A stretch of 43,911 nucleotides of DNA from Gammaproteobacteria bacterium. GTDB lineage: Bacteria > Pseudomonadota > Gammaproteobacteria > Poriferisulfidales > Oxydemutatoraceae. Within the stretch, counting starts at the first letter, position 1. Every line of letters starts with the position of its first letter. Below, piece by piece: positions 29,058 through 37,569 of the stretch. The position numbers and the translations under genes are program-made. Under the pieces are notes generated by a model, which was given only the letters and a program-made list of their open reading frames with translations, was not told where the DNA came from and ran no database searches. Location of the stretch: contig JAPPQC010000028.1 in NCBI GenBank assembly GCA_028817225.1, positions 1-43,911 on the forward strand. The letters are read 5' to 3'.

Positions 29058-30072
29058 AATGCGCCTCCGATTGACGATGTAGTGGAATTTGCCAATGGAT
29101 AAGGGTACCAGCGACATCATAACCTATTTTCTGGGCGATTTGGTCATTATTTTTGCCTCGCAGGCAGTAATAACCCTTGCCGCTGATAATGGTCAAATGG
29201 CCTTCGTGCGCGCCCAACACCAGTTGTTGGATGTCGTGACTACCCAGTCCGCCACCGTGCCCCTCGCGCGAACTTCTCGTGTATTCCATCGCCGCCTTAA
29301 TCATTGCGGCATCACTAGAGTCGGACTTCAGTGTTGCCCAAGCCTTTTTAAACCAATTCTTGTCCTTCAAAGTTTTGGGAATTCCCACTCCTCTGTCACA
29401 TAACGCAATATGCAGGCTGTTCCCGAAGATTGTTGCTGTTGCCCACCAAAAGTCGTTCGCCTCGTTTTGAGGATACGCATGTTGCTTGACATTAAGCATC
29501 GCTTCGCTGATGGCTTTGTTCACTAAGCTCTCGGCATAATCTGAATCTTTAATATTCAGTTGCTTTTGAACCAAGGCAGTATTCATCAAGTATTCAATAA
29601 TCATGGGCAGATGATTATCATCTTTCCCTCTGATGACGGGGATGTGGGCACTATCTGGCAGGGCCGGGTGGCTGCATACGGCCAAAATTCCGGTGATTCG
29701 CAGTGCATCGAACACTTGCAAATTATTGGACATGCCTTGTACGCGGATTACGGCTCTGTTCATCCGGGCACGGTCAATTTCCGAATAGAGATACACTGCA
29801 CCTAATGCATGAACTAATTCGGTTTTGGAAAAATCGATGACTATCTTTTGGGCGGCAACGGCTTTGCGTTCCAGCTCATGTACAAAACGAATGACTCGGT
29901 CTGCATGTTCCGGTAGCAAGGCAAGACATTCTGGAGCGTGAATCCTTTCATGGCCTGAATTGCGAATAAATGGCGACGCCCGGCGACGCACGCGTTGTTT
30001 GCTCTTTCTCTTGAGTAGAGCATGCTCTATCCGCTTTTGCCGAAGCAGGTAGCCTTTGGGAAGTTTTTTCAT
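29038..30072 (-). CDS. STAS-like plus GHKL (HATPase) fusion protein
   Basis: A 344-residue soluble protein. A basic N-terminus is followed by a STAS-like domain (about 50-140, with KIVIDFSKTELVHALGAVYLYSEI). A GHKL ATPase domain (about 175-335) follows, with an N-box (EAMLNVKQHAYP, Glu190/Asn194), G1 box DRGVGIP (226-232) and G2 box GHGGGLG (271-277). No phospho-acceptor histidine domain or receiver is present. It therefore resembles anti-sigma-type serine kinases more than sensor histidine kinases. It overlaps the DUF4325 gene and lies 62 bases downstream of a methyltransferase gene. The sequence is distinctly AT-richer than the housekeeping genes, a sign of acquisition. Confidence 0.82.
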   Translation of the reverse strand: MKKLPKGYLLRQKRIEHALLKRKSKQRVRRRASPFIRNSGHERIHAPECLALLPEHADRVIRFVHELERKAVAAQKIVIDFSKTELVHALGAVYLYSEIDRARMNRAVIRVQGMSNNLQVFDALRITGILAVCSHPALPDSAHIPVIRGKDDNHLPMIIEYLMNTALVQKQLNIKDSDYAESLVNKAISEAMLNVKQHAYPQNEANDFWWATATIFGNSLHIALCDRGVGIPKTLKDKNWFKKAWATLKSDSSDAAMIKAAMEYTRSSREGHGGGLGSHDIQQLVLGAHEGHLTIISGKGYYCLRGKNNDQIAQKIGYDVAGTLIHWQIPLHRQSEAHYERAHN

Positions 30073-30134
30073 GCTTGAATACGCCGGAACTACAATCTAT
30101 TTAAGGAAAGGACAAGCAACCCATCCATCGCGCC

Positions 30135-33017
30135 CTACCGCTTCGGGGCGCTCAGCATGGCGAGGGCATGCGCGTTGCCGCCGTGGACGCTGGGCTCGGT
30201 GCACCAGAGGGTGCGGAGGGACGCCAGCGCGTTGGCGTCGTGGGGCAGGCCGAGCATCATCATGACTGCCCGGTCGATTTCATGACGCGCATGGTCGGCG
30301 TGCAGTTGGCAGACCGGCAGGAGTTCTTTGTCTGCCAATTTTTCGAAGACCGCCGCCGCTGCGGCGAGTTTATCTGGCGGCAGTTGCCGCAGGTCGGGGC
30401 ATGGGATTTGCTTGATGGCGTTCACTTGCACGCGCGCCCGGCCTTGCTGGGTGCGGCTGCCGCGCGTCCAGTGAACGACCGCGCCGAGCGTGGAGTTCGC
30501 CCACAACGCGAACGCGCGCAAAATGCTTTCATCATCCGTTTGCAATGTCGTCCACGCCTGCCCACCATACACTGGATGGGGTGTGGTCGCAGCGACGAGT
30601 TTCTGTGAAGTCCATCTCAAATTGCGCGCGTAGTGCAACGTGCCGCGCGTGTTGCGGACGGCATCCGCCGCTTTCTGGTCAACAATGACGCCTTTGTGTG
30701 TTGGCAGCACGCGCAAAGCAGTTTGGGCTTTTGCGCTCGCCTCCCACAAAGCGCGGTTTTTGCCGAGCGTGTCGTTTTCGCTCTGAATCTTGTCAAGCGA
30801 AAATGCGCCTATTGGGTCGCCGCCGCGCAGGTGTCCGATTCTGTGGTGCGTGGGACCGACGGTGAACAGTTCGCCGATGGTAACCATCGGGCAATTCAAC
30901 TTCATGCGCTGCTGCGTTGCAAGGTCCTCAAAAACACCGCATGCCAGCATTGATGCGACCGTGCTCAACTCCGCGTTGTCTGCGGACAGATGCGACCACG
31001 GGCTGCTTGCCTGCGGCGGGTCAAACCGCACCACCCGCCCAATCTCCGCATCGCCCGCCACAATCGGGCAATGTGAATCGGTCATCGCATGCACCGCCTG
31101 CATCATCACGCGGCCGTATTCACCGGCCTCACCGGAGCGATTGGGCAGTTTGTCCAGCGAGATGCACAGCACCGGCGACATATCATCGCTCTTTGTTTTG
31201 CGCTTAGTCGCCACCAGCAGCATCTCACCCATGTGAGTGTCGGCGCTCATATTCTCGGCGCCGCCGCTGCCGCTTGGCACCGCCACCGCCAGGATGTCCT
31301 CAAACTCGGTCACCAGCATCGCGCGGGTTTTGTCCCAGGTCTGCGCAAAGGCCGCGGTCAGCGGCAGCACAAAACCGATTTTGCCGCCGGGTTTGGTTTT
31401 GTTGCGCGCGAGGCACAGAAAACTCGCCGCCATGCCAGCGCGCTTGTCGGCTGGTTGGTCTGCGGTGAGTTTGCCCCAGCGTGTTTGGCAGGCCTTGCGC
31501 TCGGCGGCATTGAGGCCTGCGATGTCAAACGCGCTCTGCCCGCCGCGCGTGCGGCTATATGGCGGATTCATCAGCACATAGTCCATCGAGCCATCCTCGG
31601 CTTCGACCCAGTTGCGGGAGTTTGAGTCGTCATTGCCGCGGAGCAGCGTTTCATGGGTTGCAAAAGCATCCACAGTGCGGCCTTCGGCGAAGAACTCCAA
31701 AGAGCCGACCGTGAGCCCGCCCTTTCTGTCGGAGGTCTCGTACCCAGCGCCGACCCAGCCGATGTTGGACGTGACATACGGTTTGCCGTTGCCTTCCAGC
31801 ACCAGACTGGACACCGACAAGTGCGCCGCGATGGGGCTAACATCGGCGCCGGTCAGCCCGCCCTCCATGGCGTCGCGGTAAATGACATCCAGCGAGGCCA
31901 AGTCGCCGCCGGCGTTGGTGTGGAGCATAACGACACGACGCAGTCCGGCGCGCAGCAGCGTGCCCGTGCCGCAGGCCAGGTCGGCTATTTTCAGCCGCTT
32001 GAACAAGTCCGCGTCCCGCCAGTCGTCGCGGTCTTGCGGCTTGATGGTGAGCGCCGCCAATAACTCGGCGGTGGACGGCATGGTGTAAAACGCCGCCGCC
32101 TGTTTTCGGTCTTCGCTGATTTTCGGGAAGAGTTCGGCGCCGACATTAATGTGGGAACCGAGGCGCGCGCCGTTCAGGATTTCAACGCCCTCGAGCAAAC
32201 TGCACAACGCATTGCCGACACACTTGTCGTACGATTTTGCAGCGTTCTCCAGTTTGACTACCGCCAGATCAAAAATGGAACGCCAGTTGGTTTCGAGAAT
32301 TTTGCGCCATTCTTTCACCAGAGACTGCGGATGCACGGTTTCAGTATGCAGCGGCAATTTTGCGATTGCCGGGTTGACGCAGCGAATCATGTTCTGCACC
32401 AGCAGGGCGTCCAGCCACAACACCGCAATCGTGCGCATGCCAGTCAAGATTGAGCGCTGCGAGATGCTCTCGCTGATTTCGGCGATATCAGATTCCGGAA
32501 GACCCTCGGAAAGTGTGGCCGCCGCCCGGTTAATTCGCCCGACGACATCATCGGCGACTTGCTCCACGCTGTCCTTGGACACCGACGCGACTTGCATGAA
32601 CGCCGCCAGGTCACGCACGCTGCCGTTAAGATAACCCGGTTGCGGGAAGCGGTAGCCGCCTCGCTGCAGCACCGCGTAACCGATTTCCGCACCGTCATCC
32701 AGCGCAACTTCCACTTCCTGGTCGCCCATCGCCTGAAACGAAGGCGGGATGTTGACCGAGATGGCCGTGTCAAGCCCCTCGCTGTCAGCAATTCGGCTGG
32801 CCGCGTCCTTGCCGTCATCGCCGCCATAGGCGCACTCAATCACAACCGGCGGCATATCGGGGATGTCAACGCTGATGTCAATCCGCTTGCCGCTGCGGTC
32901 ACCGGCGCGTTCCGCCCTGATGTATCCGTCCGTGCCCCACGCAGGGAAGCACTTGCGAAGCGACGCGGCGAGTGCGTAGTTGAAACCTTGCTCGTGTAGT
33001 TTTCCTTTGCTCGACAT
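30135..33017 (-). CDS. Large N6-adenine DNA methyltransferase (type IIG / type I M-like)
   Basis: A 960-residue protein. The N-terminal 120 residues include KRIDISVDIPDMPPVVIECAYG, reminiscent of a PD-(D/E)xK core (Asp47, Glu61) but with no obvious catalytic Lys after the Glu. Helical regions (about 150-330) lead to a SAM-dependent domain: motif I DLACGTG (346-352), catalytic NPPY (484-487), and the ...GKIGFVLPLTAAFAQ strand. A long C-terminal region (about 700-960) probably recognises DNA (LRWTSQKLVAATT..., INAIKQIPCPDLRQLP). It could be a single-chain type IIG enzyme, a lone methylase, or part of the defence block with the three genes downstream. The start at 33017 follows GAGGATAACC. Confidence 0.85.
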   Translation of the reverse strand: MSSKGKLHEQGFNYALAASLRKCFPAWGTDGYIRAERAGDRSGKRIDISVDIPDMPPVVIECAYGGDDGKDAASRIADSEGLDTAISVNIPPSFQAMGDQEVEVALDDGAEIGYAVLQRGGYRFPQPGYLNGSVRDLAAFMQVASVSKDSVEQVADDVVGRINRAAATLSEGLPESDIAEISESISQRSILTGMRTIAVLWLDALLVQNMIRCVNPAIAKLPLHTETVHPQSLVKEWRKILETNWRSIFDLAVVKLENAAKSYDKCVGNALCSLLEGVEILNGARLGSHINVGAELFPKISEDRKQAAAFYTMPSTAELLAALTIKPQDRDDWRDADLFKRLKIADLACGTGTLLRAGLRRVVMLHTNAGGDLASLDVIYRDAMEGGLTGADVSPIAAHLSVSSLVLEGNGKPYVTSNIGWVGAGYETSDRKGGLTVGSLEFFAEGRTVDAFATHETLLRGNDDSNSRNWVEAEDGSMDYVLMNPPYSRTRGGQSAFDIAGLNAAERKACQTRWGKLTADQPADKRAGMAASFLCLARNKTKPGGKIGFVLPLTAAFAQTWDKTRAMLVTEFEDILAVAVPSGSGGAENMSADTHMGEMLLVATKRKTKSDDMSPVLCISLDKLPNRSGEAGEYGRVMMQAVHAMTDSHCPIVAGDAEIGRVVRFDPPQASSPWSHLSADNAELSTVASMLACGVFEDLATQQRMKLNCPMVTIGELFTVGPTHHRIGHLRGGDPIGAFSLDKIQSENDTLGKNRALWEASAKAQTALRVLPTHKGVIVDQKAADAVRNTRGTLHYARNLRWTSQKLVAATTPHPVYGGQAWTTLQTDDESILRAFALWANSTLGAVVHWTRGSRTQQGRARVQVNAIKQIPCPDLRQLPPDKLAAAAAVFEKLADKELLPVCQLHADHARHEIDRAVMMMLGLPHDANALASLRTLWCTEPSVHGGNAHALAMLSAPKR

Positions 33018-33190
33018 GGTTATCCTCGCTTATCACACAAGCGGGTGCAACGCGATGATGATGGCCAATGCCACCGCGCGCGAACGATTATCAGGACAAC
33101 AACCGCCGCTGTCAAACTTGTTTTTGCAGTCACCTGCGGGCCGGAATTGTGGTATCGTGCATTCACCAACCCCGAAACCGGAAAGAGACC

Positions 33191-33379
33191 ATGAGCAAAA
33201 ACACCACCCCCCGCAGAACATTCAGGATTCATGTCGGCAAATACGGCGGAGTCCGTGTGGACCCGGACGAGTTTTTTGCGGATCCCGTGGTGAGAGAGCA
33301 AATCGAATTGATGAAGAAAACAAAACTTGTCGGGAAGAAACTCGATTTCAGGAAACGGTCTCCGGAAAAGCCGGATTGA
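33191..33379 (+). CDS. Small hypothetical protein
   Basis: A 62-residue basic protein (starts MSKNTTPRRTFRIHVGK) with a good Shine-Dalgarno sequence (GGAAAGAG, 5 bases before the ATG). It reads VGKYGGVRVDPDEFFADPVVREQIELMKK, plausibly a small beta-alpha fold. No family recognised. It is divergent from the large methyltransferase gene, with the roughly 170-base gap between them holding no other gene. It could belong to the accessory block or be an orphan. The ribosome-binding site and codon composition support it being real. Confidence 0.5.
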   Translation: MSKNTTPRRTFRIHVGKYGGVRVDPDEFFADPVVREQIELMKKTKLVGKKLDFRKRSPEKPD

Positions 33380-33438
33380 TATGTTCATTTGCGGAATTGC
33401 ACAGAAAAATTGACAACAGAAGAGGGCAAACAGCGGGC

Positions 33439-33467
33439 TTGACCGGCAGCAAGGTTGCCGTTACACT
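33439..33467 (+). promoter_or_regulatory. Promoter of rpsT
   Basis: TTGACC at 33439-33444 and TACACT at 33462-33467 are separated by exactly 17 bases. The box lies about 32 bases before the rpsT ATG, and GAGGAAAG provides the ribosome-binding site. Confidence 0.7.
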
Positions 33468-33499
33468 GCGCGGCCCGTATTCATAGAGGAAAGACACCG

Positions 33500-33763
33500 A
33501 TGGCAAACACATCCACGGCGCGCAAGTGCGCGCGGCAGGCGGCGAAGCGCAGGCGGCACAACATGAGCCTGCGGGCGCGTCTGCGCACCTCAATCAAGAA
33601 CATCGCCAAGGCCGCCGCCGCGGGCGACGCCGACGGCGCGCGCGCGGCTTTTCGCAAGGCGGTGCCGCTGATTGATTCGGGCGTCACCAAGAAACTGATA
33701 CACAAGAACAAGGCCGCGCGCCACAAAAGCCGCCTGAACCGGCTGGTGCGCGAGATGCAGTAA
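33500..33763 (+). CDS. rpsT: 30S ribosomal protein S20
   Basis: An 87-residue basic protein of the 30S subunit, binding 16S rRNA. The sequence is typical: MANTSTARKCARQAAKRRRHN, LRTSIKNIAKA, and the ending IHKNKAARHKSRLNRLV. The start at 33500 follows GAGGAAAG. It is monocistronic, with its own consensus promoter and a strong downstream terminator. In many gammaproteobacteria rpsT sits near ribF-ileS, but here it is about 24 kb away. Confidence 0.96.
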   Translation: MANTSTARKCARQAAKRRRHNMSLRARLRTSIKNIAKAAAAGDADGARAAFRKAVPLIDSGVTKKLIHKNKAARHKSRLNRLVREMQ

Positions 33764-33824
33764 GCGCCGCGCCGGCGGCGGCGGCTTTTCCGCCGCACAG
33801 CGGCCACCACCACCGCACAACGAC

Positions 33825-33864
33825 AAAAGGCCGCGTTTCCCTGAACGGGGAGGCGCGGCCTTTT
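33825..33864. terminator. Terminator hairpin after rpsT
   Basis: AAAAGGCCGCG at 33825 pairs with CGCGGCCTTTT ending at 33864. A further CCC/GGG inner stem lies around the TGAAC loop. The A-run and T-run on either side make it functional in both directions. Confidence 0.85.
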
Positions 33865-33905
33865 GGCAAATGGCGCTTTTCCGGCGCCCTTTCCAGAGCC
33901 ATAAA

Positions 33906-33946
33906 AAAACCCGCGGAGGCAGCGCCTGCCGCGGGCTTTTATCTGT
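33906..33946. terminator. Second bidirectional terminator, 3' of the RiPP precursor
   Basis: An A7 run precedes CCCGC...GGCAG, which pairs with CTGCC-GCGGG followed by CTTTTAT. It can stop the minus-strand precursor gene ending at 33975 and back up the rpsT terminator. Confidence 0.75.
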
Positions 33947-33974
33947 GCGCGCTATCCGTGCGCGGGCGCGGCGC

Positions 33975-34400
33975 TCAAGGCTCCCATCCCCAGCCTCCGC
34001 GAACGATGTCGAGCAGCGCTTCCGGTCTGCTTGCCGGTCTCGGCGGCAAGTTGCCCGCCGCCGACGCGCCGTGCTGTGCAAGGAACTGTTGATAGCGCTG
34101 AAGTCTTTCTTCACGCGATGTGCCGCCCGAGATGTTGTCCAGGTCTTTGTCCCCCATTGCCCTGGAAAGCGCTTCAACGATTTCTTCCGACGGAAGCGTC
34201 AGATGCCAGCGGTTGCCGTCGTTGCGGTGCACCACGACTTCCAGGCCGGGCGGCAGCGGTTTTCCGCCGAGCATGGCGAGGGCCGCTTTCGGGTCCTTGT
34301 CGAATTCGGCGCGGAATCCCTCGTCGCAAATGTAGAGATTGACCAGCGCGGCGGTCGCCTCCGGCGTCGGCACCGGCGATTTTTCCTGTTTTTCCATCAT
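33975..34400 (-). CDS. NHLP-leader RiPP precursor peptide (type with WGWEP tail)
   Basis: A 141-residue peptide. The leader (about 1-93) is nitrile-hydratase-alpha-like: LVNLYICDEGFRAEFDKDPKAALAML, then PPGLEVVVHRNDGNRWHLTLP, ending KDLDNISGG, the double-glycine cut site of NHLP precursors. The proposed core (about 48 residues, from TSREERLQRY) has no Cys, is rich in Gln/Arg/Pro, and ends GGWGWEP, so it is unlike the three other precursors here. Start ATG 34400 sits 5 bases after AGGAGG. It has its own promoter (TTGACA at 34485-34490, TATCAT at 34463-34468 read on minus) between ribosomal protein genes. An immature relative of nitrile hydratase is excluded by the short length and GG end. Confidence 0.75.
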   Translation of the reverse strand: MMEKQEKSPVPTPEATAALVNLYICDEGFRAEFDKDPKAALAMLGGKPLPPGLEVVVHRNDGNRWHLTLPSEEIVEALSRAMGDKDLDNISGGTSREERLQRYQQFLAQHGASAAGNLPPRPASRPEALLDIVRGGWGWEP

Positions 34401-34462
34401 TGAATCCTCCTTCACGCTTCACGACTTGTGTCATCTTATCCACAAGGGATAACCTGTCTTGG

Positions 34463-34490
34463 ATGATAGAGGCGGCGCCCGCTTTGTCAA
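34463..34490 (-). promoter_or_regulatory. Promoter of the NHLP precursor gene at 34400
   Basis: On the minus strand, TTGACA (34490-34485) and TATCAT (34468-34463) are separated by 16 bases. The -35 box lies in a perfect palindrome, CTTTGTCA-ATAA-TGACAAAG (34482-34501), which could be an operator. Confidence 0.65.
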
Positions 34491-34540
34491 TAATGACAAA
34501 GGTTTCTGAACGGGGGCGGGAACGGCGCAACGCGCATCCG

Positions 34541-34696
34541 TTACTTGATTTTTGCTTCCTTGTAGAGGACGTGCTTGCGCACGACGGGGTCGTATTTCTT
34601 GATCTCGAGTTTTTCGGCGTTGGCGGTCTTTTTGCGCGAGGTCGTGTAGTAATGGCCGGTGCCGGCGCTGGAGACGAGTTTGATCTTGTCGCGCAT
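34541..34696 (-). CDS. rpmG: 50S ribosomal protein L33
   Basis: A 51-residue protein of the large subunit: [19 protein letters not shown], then [18 protein letters not shown] and the ending [10 protein letters not shown]. It belongs to the cysteine-free (zinc-independent) L33 type, with no CxxC pairs. It starts 6 bases after the rpmB stop, the usual rpmB-rpmG operon. Confidence 0.95.
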   Translation of the reverse strand: MRDKIKLVSSAGTGHYYTTSRKKTANAEKLEIKKYDPVVRKHVLYKEAKIK

Positions 34697-34702
34697 GGCG
34701 CC

Positions 34703-34939
34703 CTACACCTTGACGCCGCGCGCGCGCAAATCGGCGAGCACGGCCTTCAGCCCCTTCTTGTCTATGATGCGCATGCCCTTGCGCGACACCCGCAGTTTGA
34801 CCCAGCGCTTCTCGTCCGGCTCCCAGAAACGCTGGACATGCAGGTTCGGCAAAAAGCGCCGCCGCGTCTTGTTGTGCGCGTGCGACACATTGTTGCCGCT
34901 CATCGGCTTCTTTCCGGTTACCTGGCAGACTCTGGACAT
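34703..34939 (-). CDS. rpmB: 50S ribosomal protein L28
   Basis: A 78-residue protein of the large subunit: [20 protein letters not shown], then [18 protein letters not shown] and the ending [19 protein letters not shown]. The start at 34939 is fixed by homology; the longer open frame is an opposite-strand shadow of proB. It lacks the four-cysteine zinc motif. It is divergent from proB. Confidence 0.96.
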   Translation of the reverse strand: MSRVCQVTGKKPMSGNNVSHAHNKTRRRFLPNLHVQRFWEPDEKRWVKLRVSRKGMRIIDKKGLKAVLADLRARGVKV

Positions 34940-35011
34940 GACGGTTCTCCCCCGCGGGGCCGCACAGCATACCACGCCGCCGGGCGAAAGCAACCGGCGC
35001 GGGGGATGGAA

Positions 35012-35017
35012 TATAAT
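35012..35017 (+). promoter_or_regulatory. -10 box of proB
   Basis: A perfect TATAAT 7 bases before the proB ATG. No ribosome-binding site can fit between the expected transcription start and the start codon, so the mRNA is probably leaderless. Confidence 0.55.
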
Positions 35018-35024
35018 CGCCGCG

Positions 35025-36176
35025 ATGGGGAACGACAACGACAACGCCGCGGGCAACGCCGGCGGCGGCGCCAGGCGCTGGGTCATCAAGGTCGGCAGTT
35101 CGCTCGTCACCGACGGCGGCTGCGGCCTCAACCGCGGGCTGATTGGCGACTGGGCCGCGCAGATTGCGCGACTGGTGCGCGCCGGCGGCCAGGTCGCGCT
35201 GGTGTCGTCCGGCTCGATTGCCGAGGGCGTCAGCCGCCTCGGGTGGCGCGAAAGGCCGCAGACCCTGCACGCATTGCAGGCCGCCGCCGCGGTCGGCCAG
35301 ATGGGGCTGATGCAGGGCTACCGCGAGGCCTTCGCAAGCCACGGCGTCAACACCGCGCAGGTGCTGCTGACGCACGAGGATTTCCGCGACCGCCAGCGCT
35401 ACCTGAACGCGCGCGCGACGCTGACGACGCTGCTGGAACTGGGCGTGGCGCCGGTCATCAACGAAAACGACACCGTCTCCACCGACGAGATTCAACTCGG
35501 CGACAACGACACGCTGGCGGCGCAGGTCGCCAACCTCGTGGACGCCGACCTGCTGCTGATGCTGACGAACCAGCGCGGCCTGTTCAGCAAGGACCCGAAC
35601 CGCGACGACGGCGCCGAACTGATACGCCGCGCGCATTCCGGCGACACGCTGCTCGACGACGCGGCGGGCCCCAGCATCGGCGAACTGGGGCGCGGCGGCA
35701 TGATCACCAAGGTCGCGGCGGCGCGGTGCGCGGCGCAGTCGGGCGCCTCGACCATCATCGCGCCGGGGCAGGAGCCGGATGTCATCGCCCGCATCGCCGC
35801 GGGCGAGGCGCTCGGCACGCTGATTCAGGCCGGCGGCAAGCCGCTGGCGCTCCGAAAACGCTGGATTGCAAACCTCAAGCCGCGCGGCGCGCTGACGCTT
35901 GATGACGGCGCCTGCCGGGCGCTGTGCGATCTCGGCAAAAGCCTGCTGCCGGTCGGCGTCGCCGCGCTCGACGGCGACTTCCGGCGCGGCGACATGGTCG
36001 TGTGCCGCAGCGCCTCAGGCGACGCCGTCGCGCGCGGCCTCGCCAACTACGCCGCCGACGAGGCGCGCCTGATCATCGGCAAAAGCGGCGGCGAGGTGAA
36101 GGCCATCATGGGCGCGCGCTACGAGGAGGAACTCATCCACCGCGACAACCTCGCGCTGGACGCCCGCTTCAACTGA
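35025..36176 (+). CDS. proB: Glutamate 5-kinase
   Basis: A 383-residue enzyme of proline synthesis, phosphorylating glutamate to glutamyl-5-phosphate. The amino-acid-kinase domain shows [48 protein letters not shown] and [14 protein letters not shown]-terminal PUA domain follows (about 295-383), as in the long proteobacterial form. The N-terminus [18 protein letters not shown] is a low-complexity Asn/Asp/Gly extension before the first strand. The ATG at 35025 is chosen because of the TATAAT just ahead of it. proA and obg are not adjacent. Confidence 0.95.
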   Translation: MGNDNDNAAGNAGGGARRWVIKVGSSLVTDGGCGLNRGLIGDWAAQIARLVRAGGQVALVSSGSIAEGVSRLGWRERPQTLHALQAAAAVGQMGLMQGYREAFASHGVNTAQVLLTHEDFRDRQRYLNARATLTTLLELGVAPVINENDTVSTDEIQLGDNDTLAAQVANLVDADLLLMLTNQRGLFSKDPNRDDGAELIRRAHSGDTLLDDAAGPSIGELGRGGMITKVAAARCAAQSGASTIIAPGQEPDVIARIAAGEALGTLIQAGGKPLALRKRWIANLKPRGALTLDDGACRALCDLGKSLLPVGVAALDGDFRRGDMVVCRSASGDAVARGLANYAADEARLIIGKSGGEVKAIMGARYEEELIHRDNLALDARFN

Positions 36177-36237
36177 AACGGGCGCGGAAAGGGCGGTGAT
36201 GCGCGGCGCGGCGGCGCGCGGCGCGCGGGGCGGGCGT

Positions 36238-37455
36238 TCAGCCCGTGTGGTGTATCGCCGCGAGCGACGGCTTCAGCGTGTAGCCCTGGATGCGGCGCGA
36301 GAAGTCGGCGAGTTTCTGCAGGCCGGTTTCCTCGGCCTGGCGGCACCATTCGCGCAGCAGGTCGCACAGCCGGTGCTGGTCGGCGTGGTCGGCGCTCCAC
36401 AGTTCGTGCAGTTTGCGCTTGAATTCATAGACCACCTCGAGTTGGCGGTTGTCGTCCAGCACCCGTTTCAGCGTGTCGCGGTCCTGGTCGCTGACATGGC
36501 GGTCGTGCAGCAGCATCACGCGGCGCGCGCGCAGCAGCAGTTTGCGGTAGCCGCTGTCGGCGCAAGCCAGTTCGGCGCGCATCACCGGCACGATGACGCT
36601 GGCGGCGTACTCGCGCATCACATGCAGGCGGCTGTGGAACAGCGCCGCGGCGGTTTTCAGGTCGAGCGCGCCGGCCTGCGCGGCGCGGCGGCGCGGCACC
36701 GGCGCCAGCCGCAGCACGCGCGCCAGGCCGACCGCGCGCAGCAGCCGGATGTACAGCCAGCCGATGTCGAATTCCCACCACTTGAACGAAAACTTCGCCG
36801 AAGTCGGGAAGGCGTGGTGGTTGTTGTGCAGTTCCTCGCCGCCGATGAGCAGGCCGAGGTTGCTGAAATTGGTCGAGTTGTCGTCGGTGGCGAAGTTGCG
36901 GTAGCCGCCGTAGTGCCCGATGCCGTTGACGACGCCGGCGGCGAAGAACGGTATCCACATCATCTGCACGGCCCACAGCGCGATGCCGAAAAAGCCGAAC
37001 ACGATGTAGTCCAGCGCCAGCATCAGCAGGATGCCGAGCGTCGGAAAACGCGAGTAGAGGCGCTTTTCCAGCGCGTCTTTCGGCGTGCCGCGGCCATATA
37101 CGCGCAGCGTCTTGGCGTTGCGCGCCTCGTCGCGGTAGAGGTCGGCGCCGCGCAGCAGCACCGTCAGGATGCCCTTAAAGGCCGGGCTGTGCGGGTCGTC
37201 GGGCGTTTCGCAGCGGGCGTGGTGCTTGCGGTGTATCGCAACCCACTCCCTGGTGTTCATGCCGGTCGCGAGCCACAGCCACAGCCGCATCAGGTGGCTG
37301 ACGGCGGGGTGGAAGTCCACGCTGCGGTGGGCCTGCGAACGGTGCAGAAACAGCGTCACGCAGATGATCGTCAGGTGACACAACACAAGCGCCGCGGCGA
37401 GATAACCCCACCACGGCAACTGGATCAGGCCCTGGCCTGTCAGTACATCAAACAT
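36238..37455 (-). CDS. Membrane fatty-acid desaturase (delta-9 type)
   Basis: A 405-residue integral membrane di-iron desaturase. It shows the three histidine boxes of the acyl-CoA/acyl-lipid delta-9 group: HRSQAH (38-43), HRKHH (75-79) and HNNHH (210-214), set between hydrophobic segments (YLAAALVLCHLTIICVTLFL and the LGILLMLALDYIVFGFFGIA region). The C-terminal 150 residues are a charged helical extension (LLRARRVMLLHDRHVSDQDRDTLKRV), longer than in the shortest family members. It would introduce cis double bonds into membrane lipid acyl chains with O2. It converges on proB and lies downstream of a RiPP precursor gene. Confidence 0.93.
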   Translation of the reverse strand: MFDVLTGQGLIQLPWWGYLAAALVLCHLTIICVTLFLHRSQAHRSVDFHPAVSHLMRLWLWLATGMNTREWVAIHRKHHARCETPDDPHSPAFKGILTVLLRGADLYRDEARNAKTLRVYGRGTPKDALEKRLYSRFPTLGILLMLALDYIVFGFFGIALWAVQMMWIPFFAAGVVNGIGHYGGYRNFATDDNSTNFSNLGLLIGGEELHNNHHAFPTSAKFSFKWWEFDIGWLYIRLLRAVGLARVLRLAPVPRRRAAQAGALDLKTAAALFHSRLHVMREYAASVIVPVMRAELACADSGYRKLLLRARRVMLLHDRHVSDQDRDTLKRVLDDNRQLEVVYEFKRKLHELWSADHADQHRLCDLLREWCRQAEETGLQKLADFSRRIQGYTLKPSLAAIHHTG

Positions 37456-37480
37456 GGCCCGGCACCATAACCGGGAAAGG

Positions 37481-37519
37481 CGCCGCCGTCAACCGGAACA
37501 AGGCCGGTTGACGGCGGCG
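37481..37519. terminator. Perfect 16-bp hairpin upstream of the desaturase gene
   Basis: CGCCGCCGTCAACCGG (37481-37496) and CCGGTTGACGGCGGCG (37504-37519) are perfect complements around a 7-base loop. There is no strong T run (CCTTTCCC follows on the minus strand). It may terminate the precursor transcript or act in the 5' leader of the desaturase mRNA. Confidence 0.55.
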
Positions 37520-37569
37520 GCGGGGCATCAGCACGACCAGGAATCGCCGCAGATGGACGGCTGACGGCC

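Noticed and set aside
29038..30072. Two-component sensor histidine kinase
   Set aside because: It has no H-box/dimerisation domain, no sensor segment and no adjacent response regulator. The STAS-like fusion fits an anti-sigma-type kinase better.
33975..34400. Nitrile hydratase alpha subunit
   Set aside because: Only the leader-like segment matches. The metal-binding Cys motif (CxLCSC) is absent and the sequence ends after a GG site and short tail.
34431..35636. A 401-codon minus-strand open frame
   Set aside because: It overlaps rpmG/rpmB in another frame and proB in antisense. No motifs.
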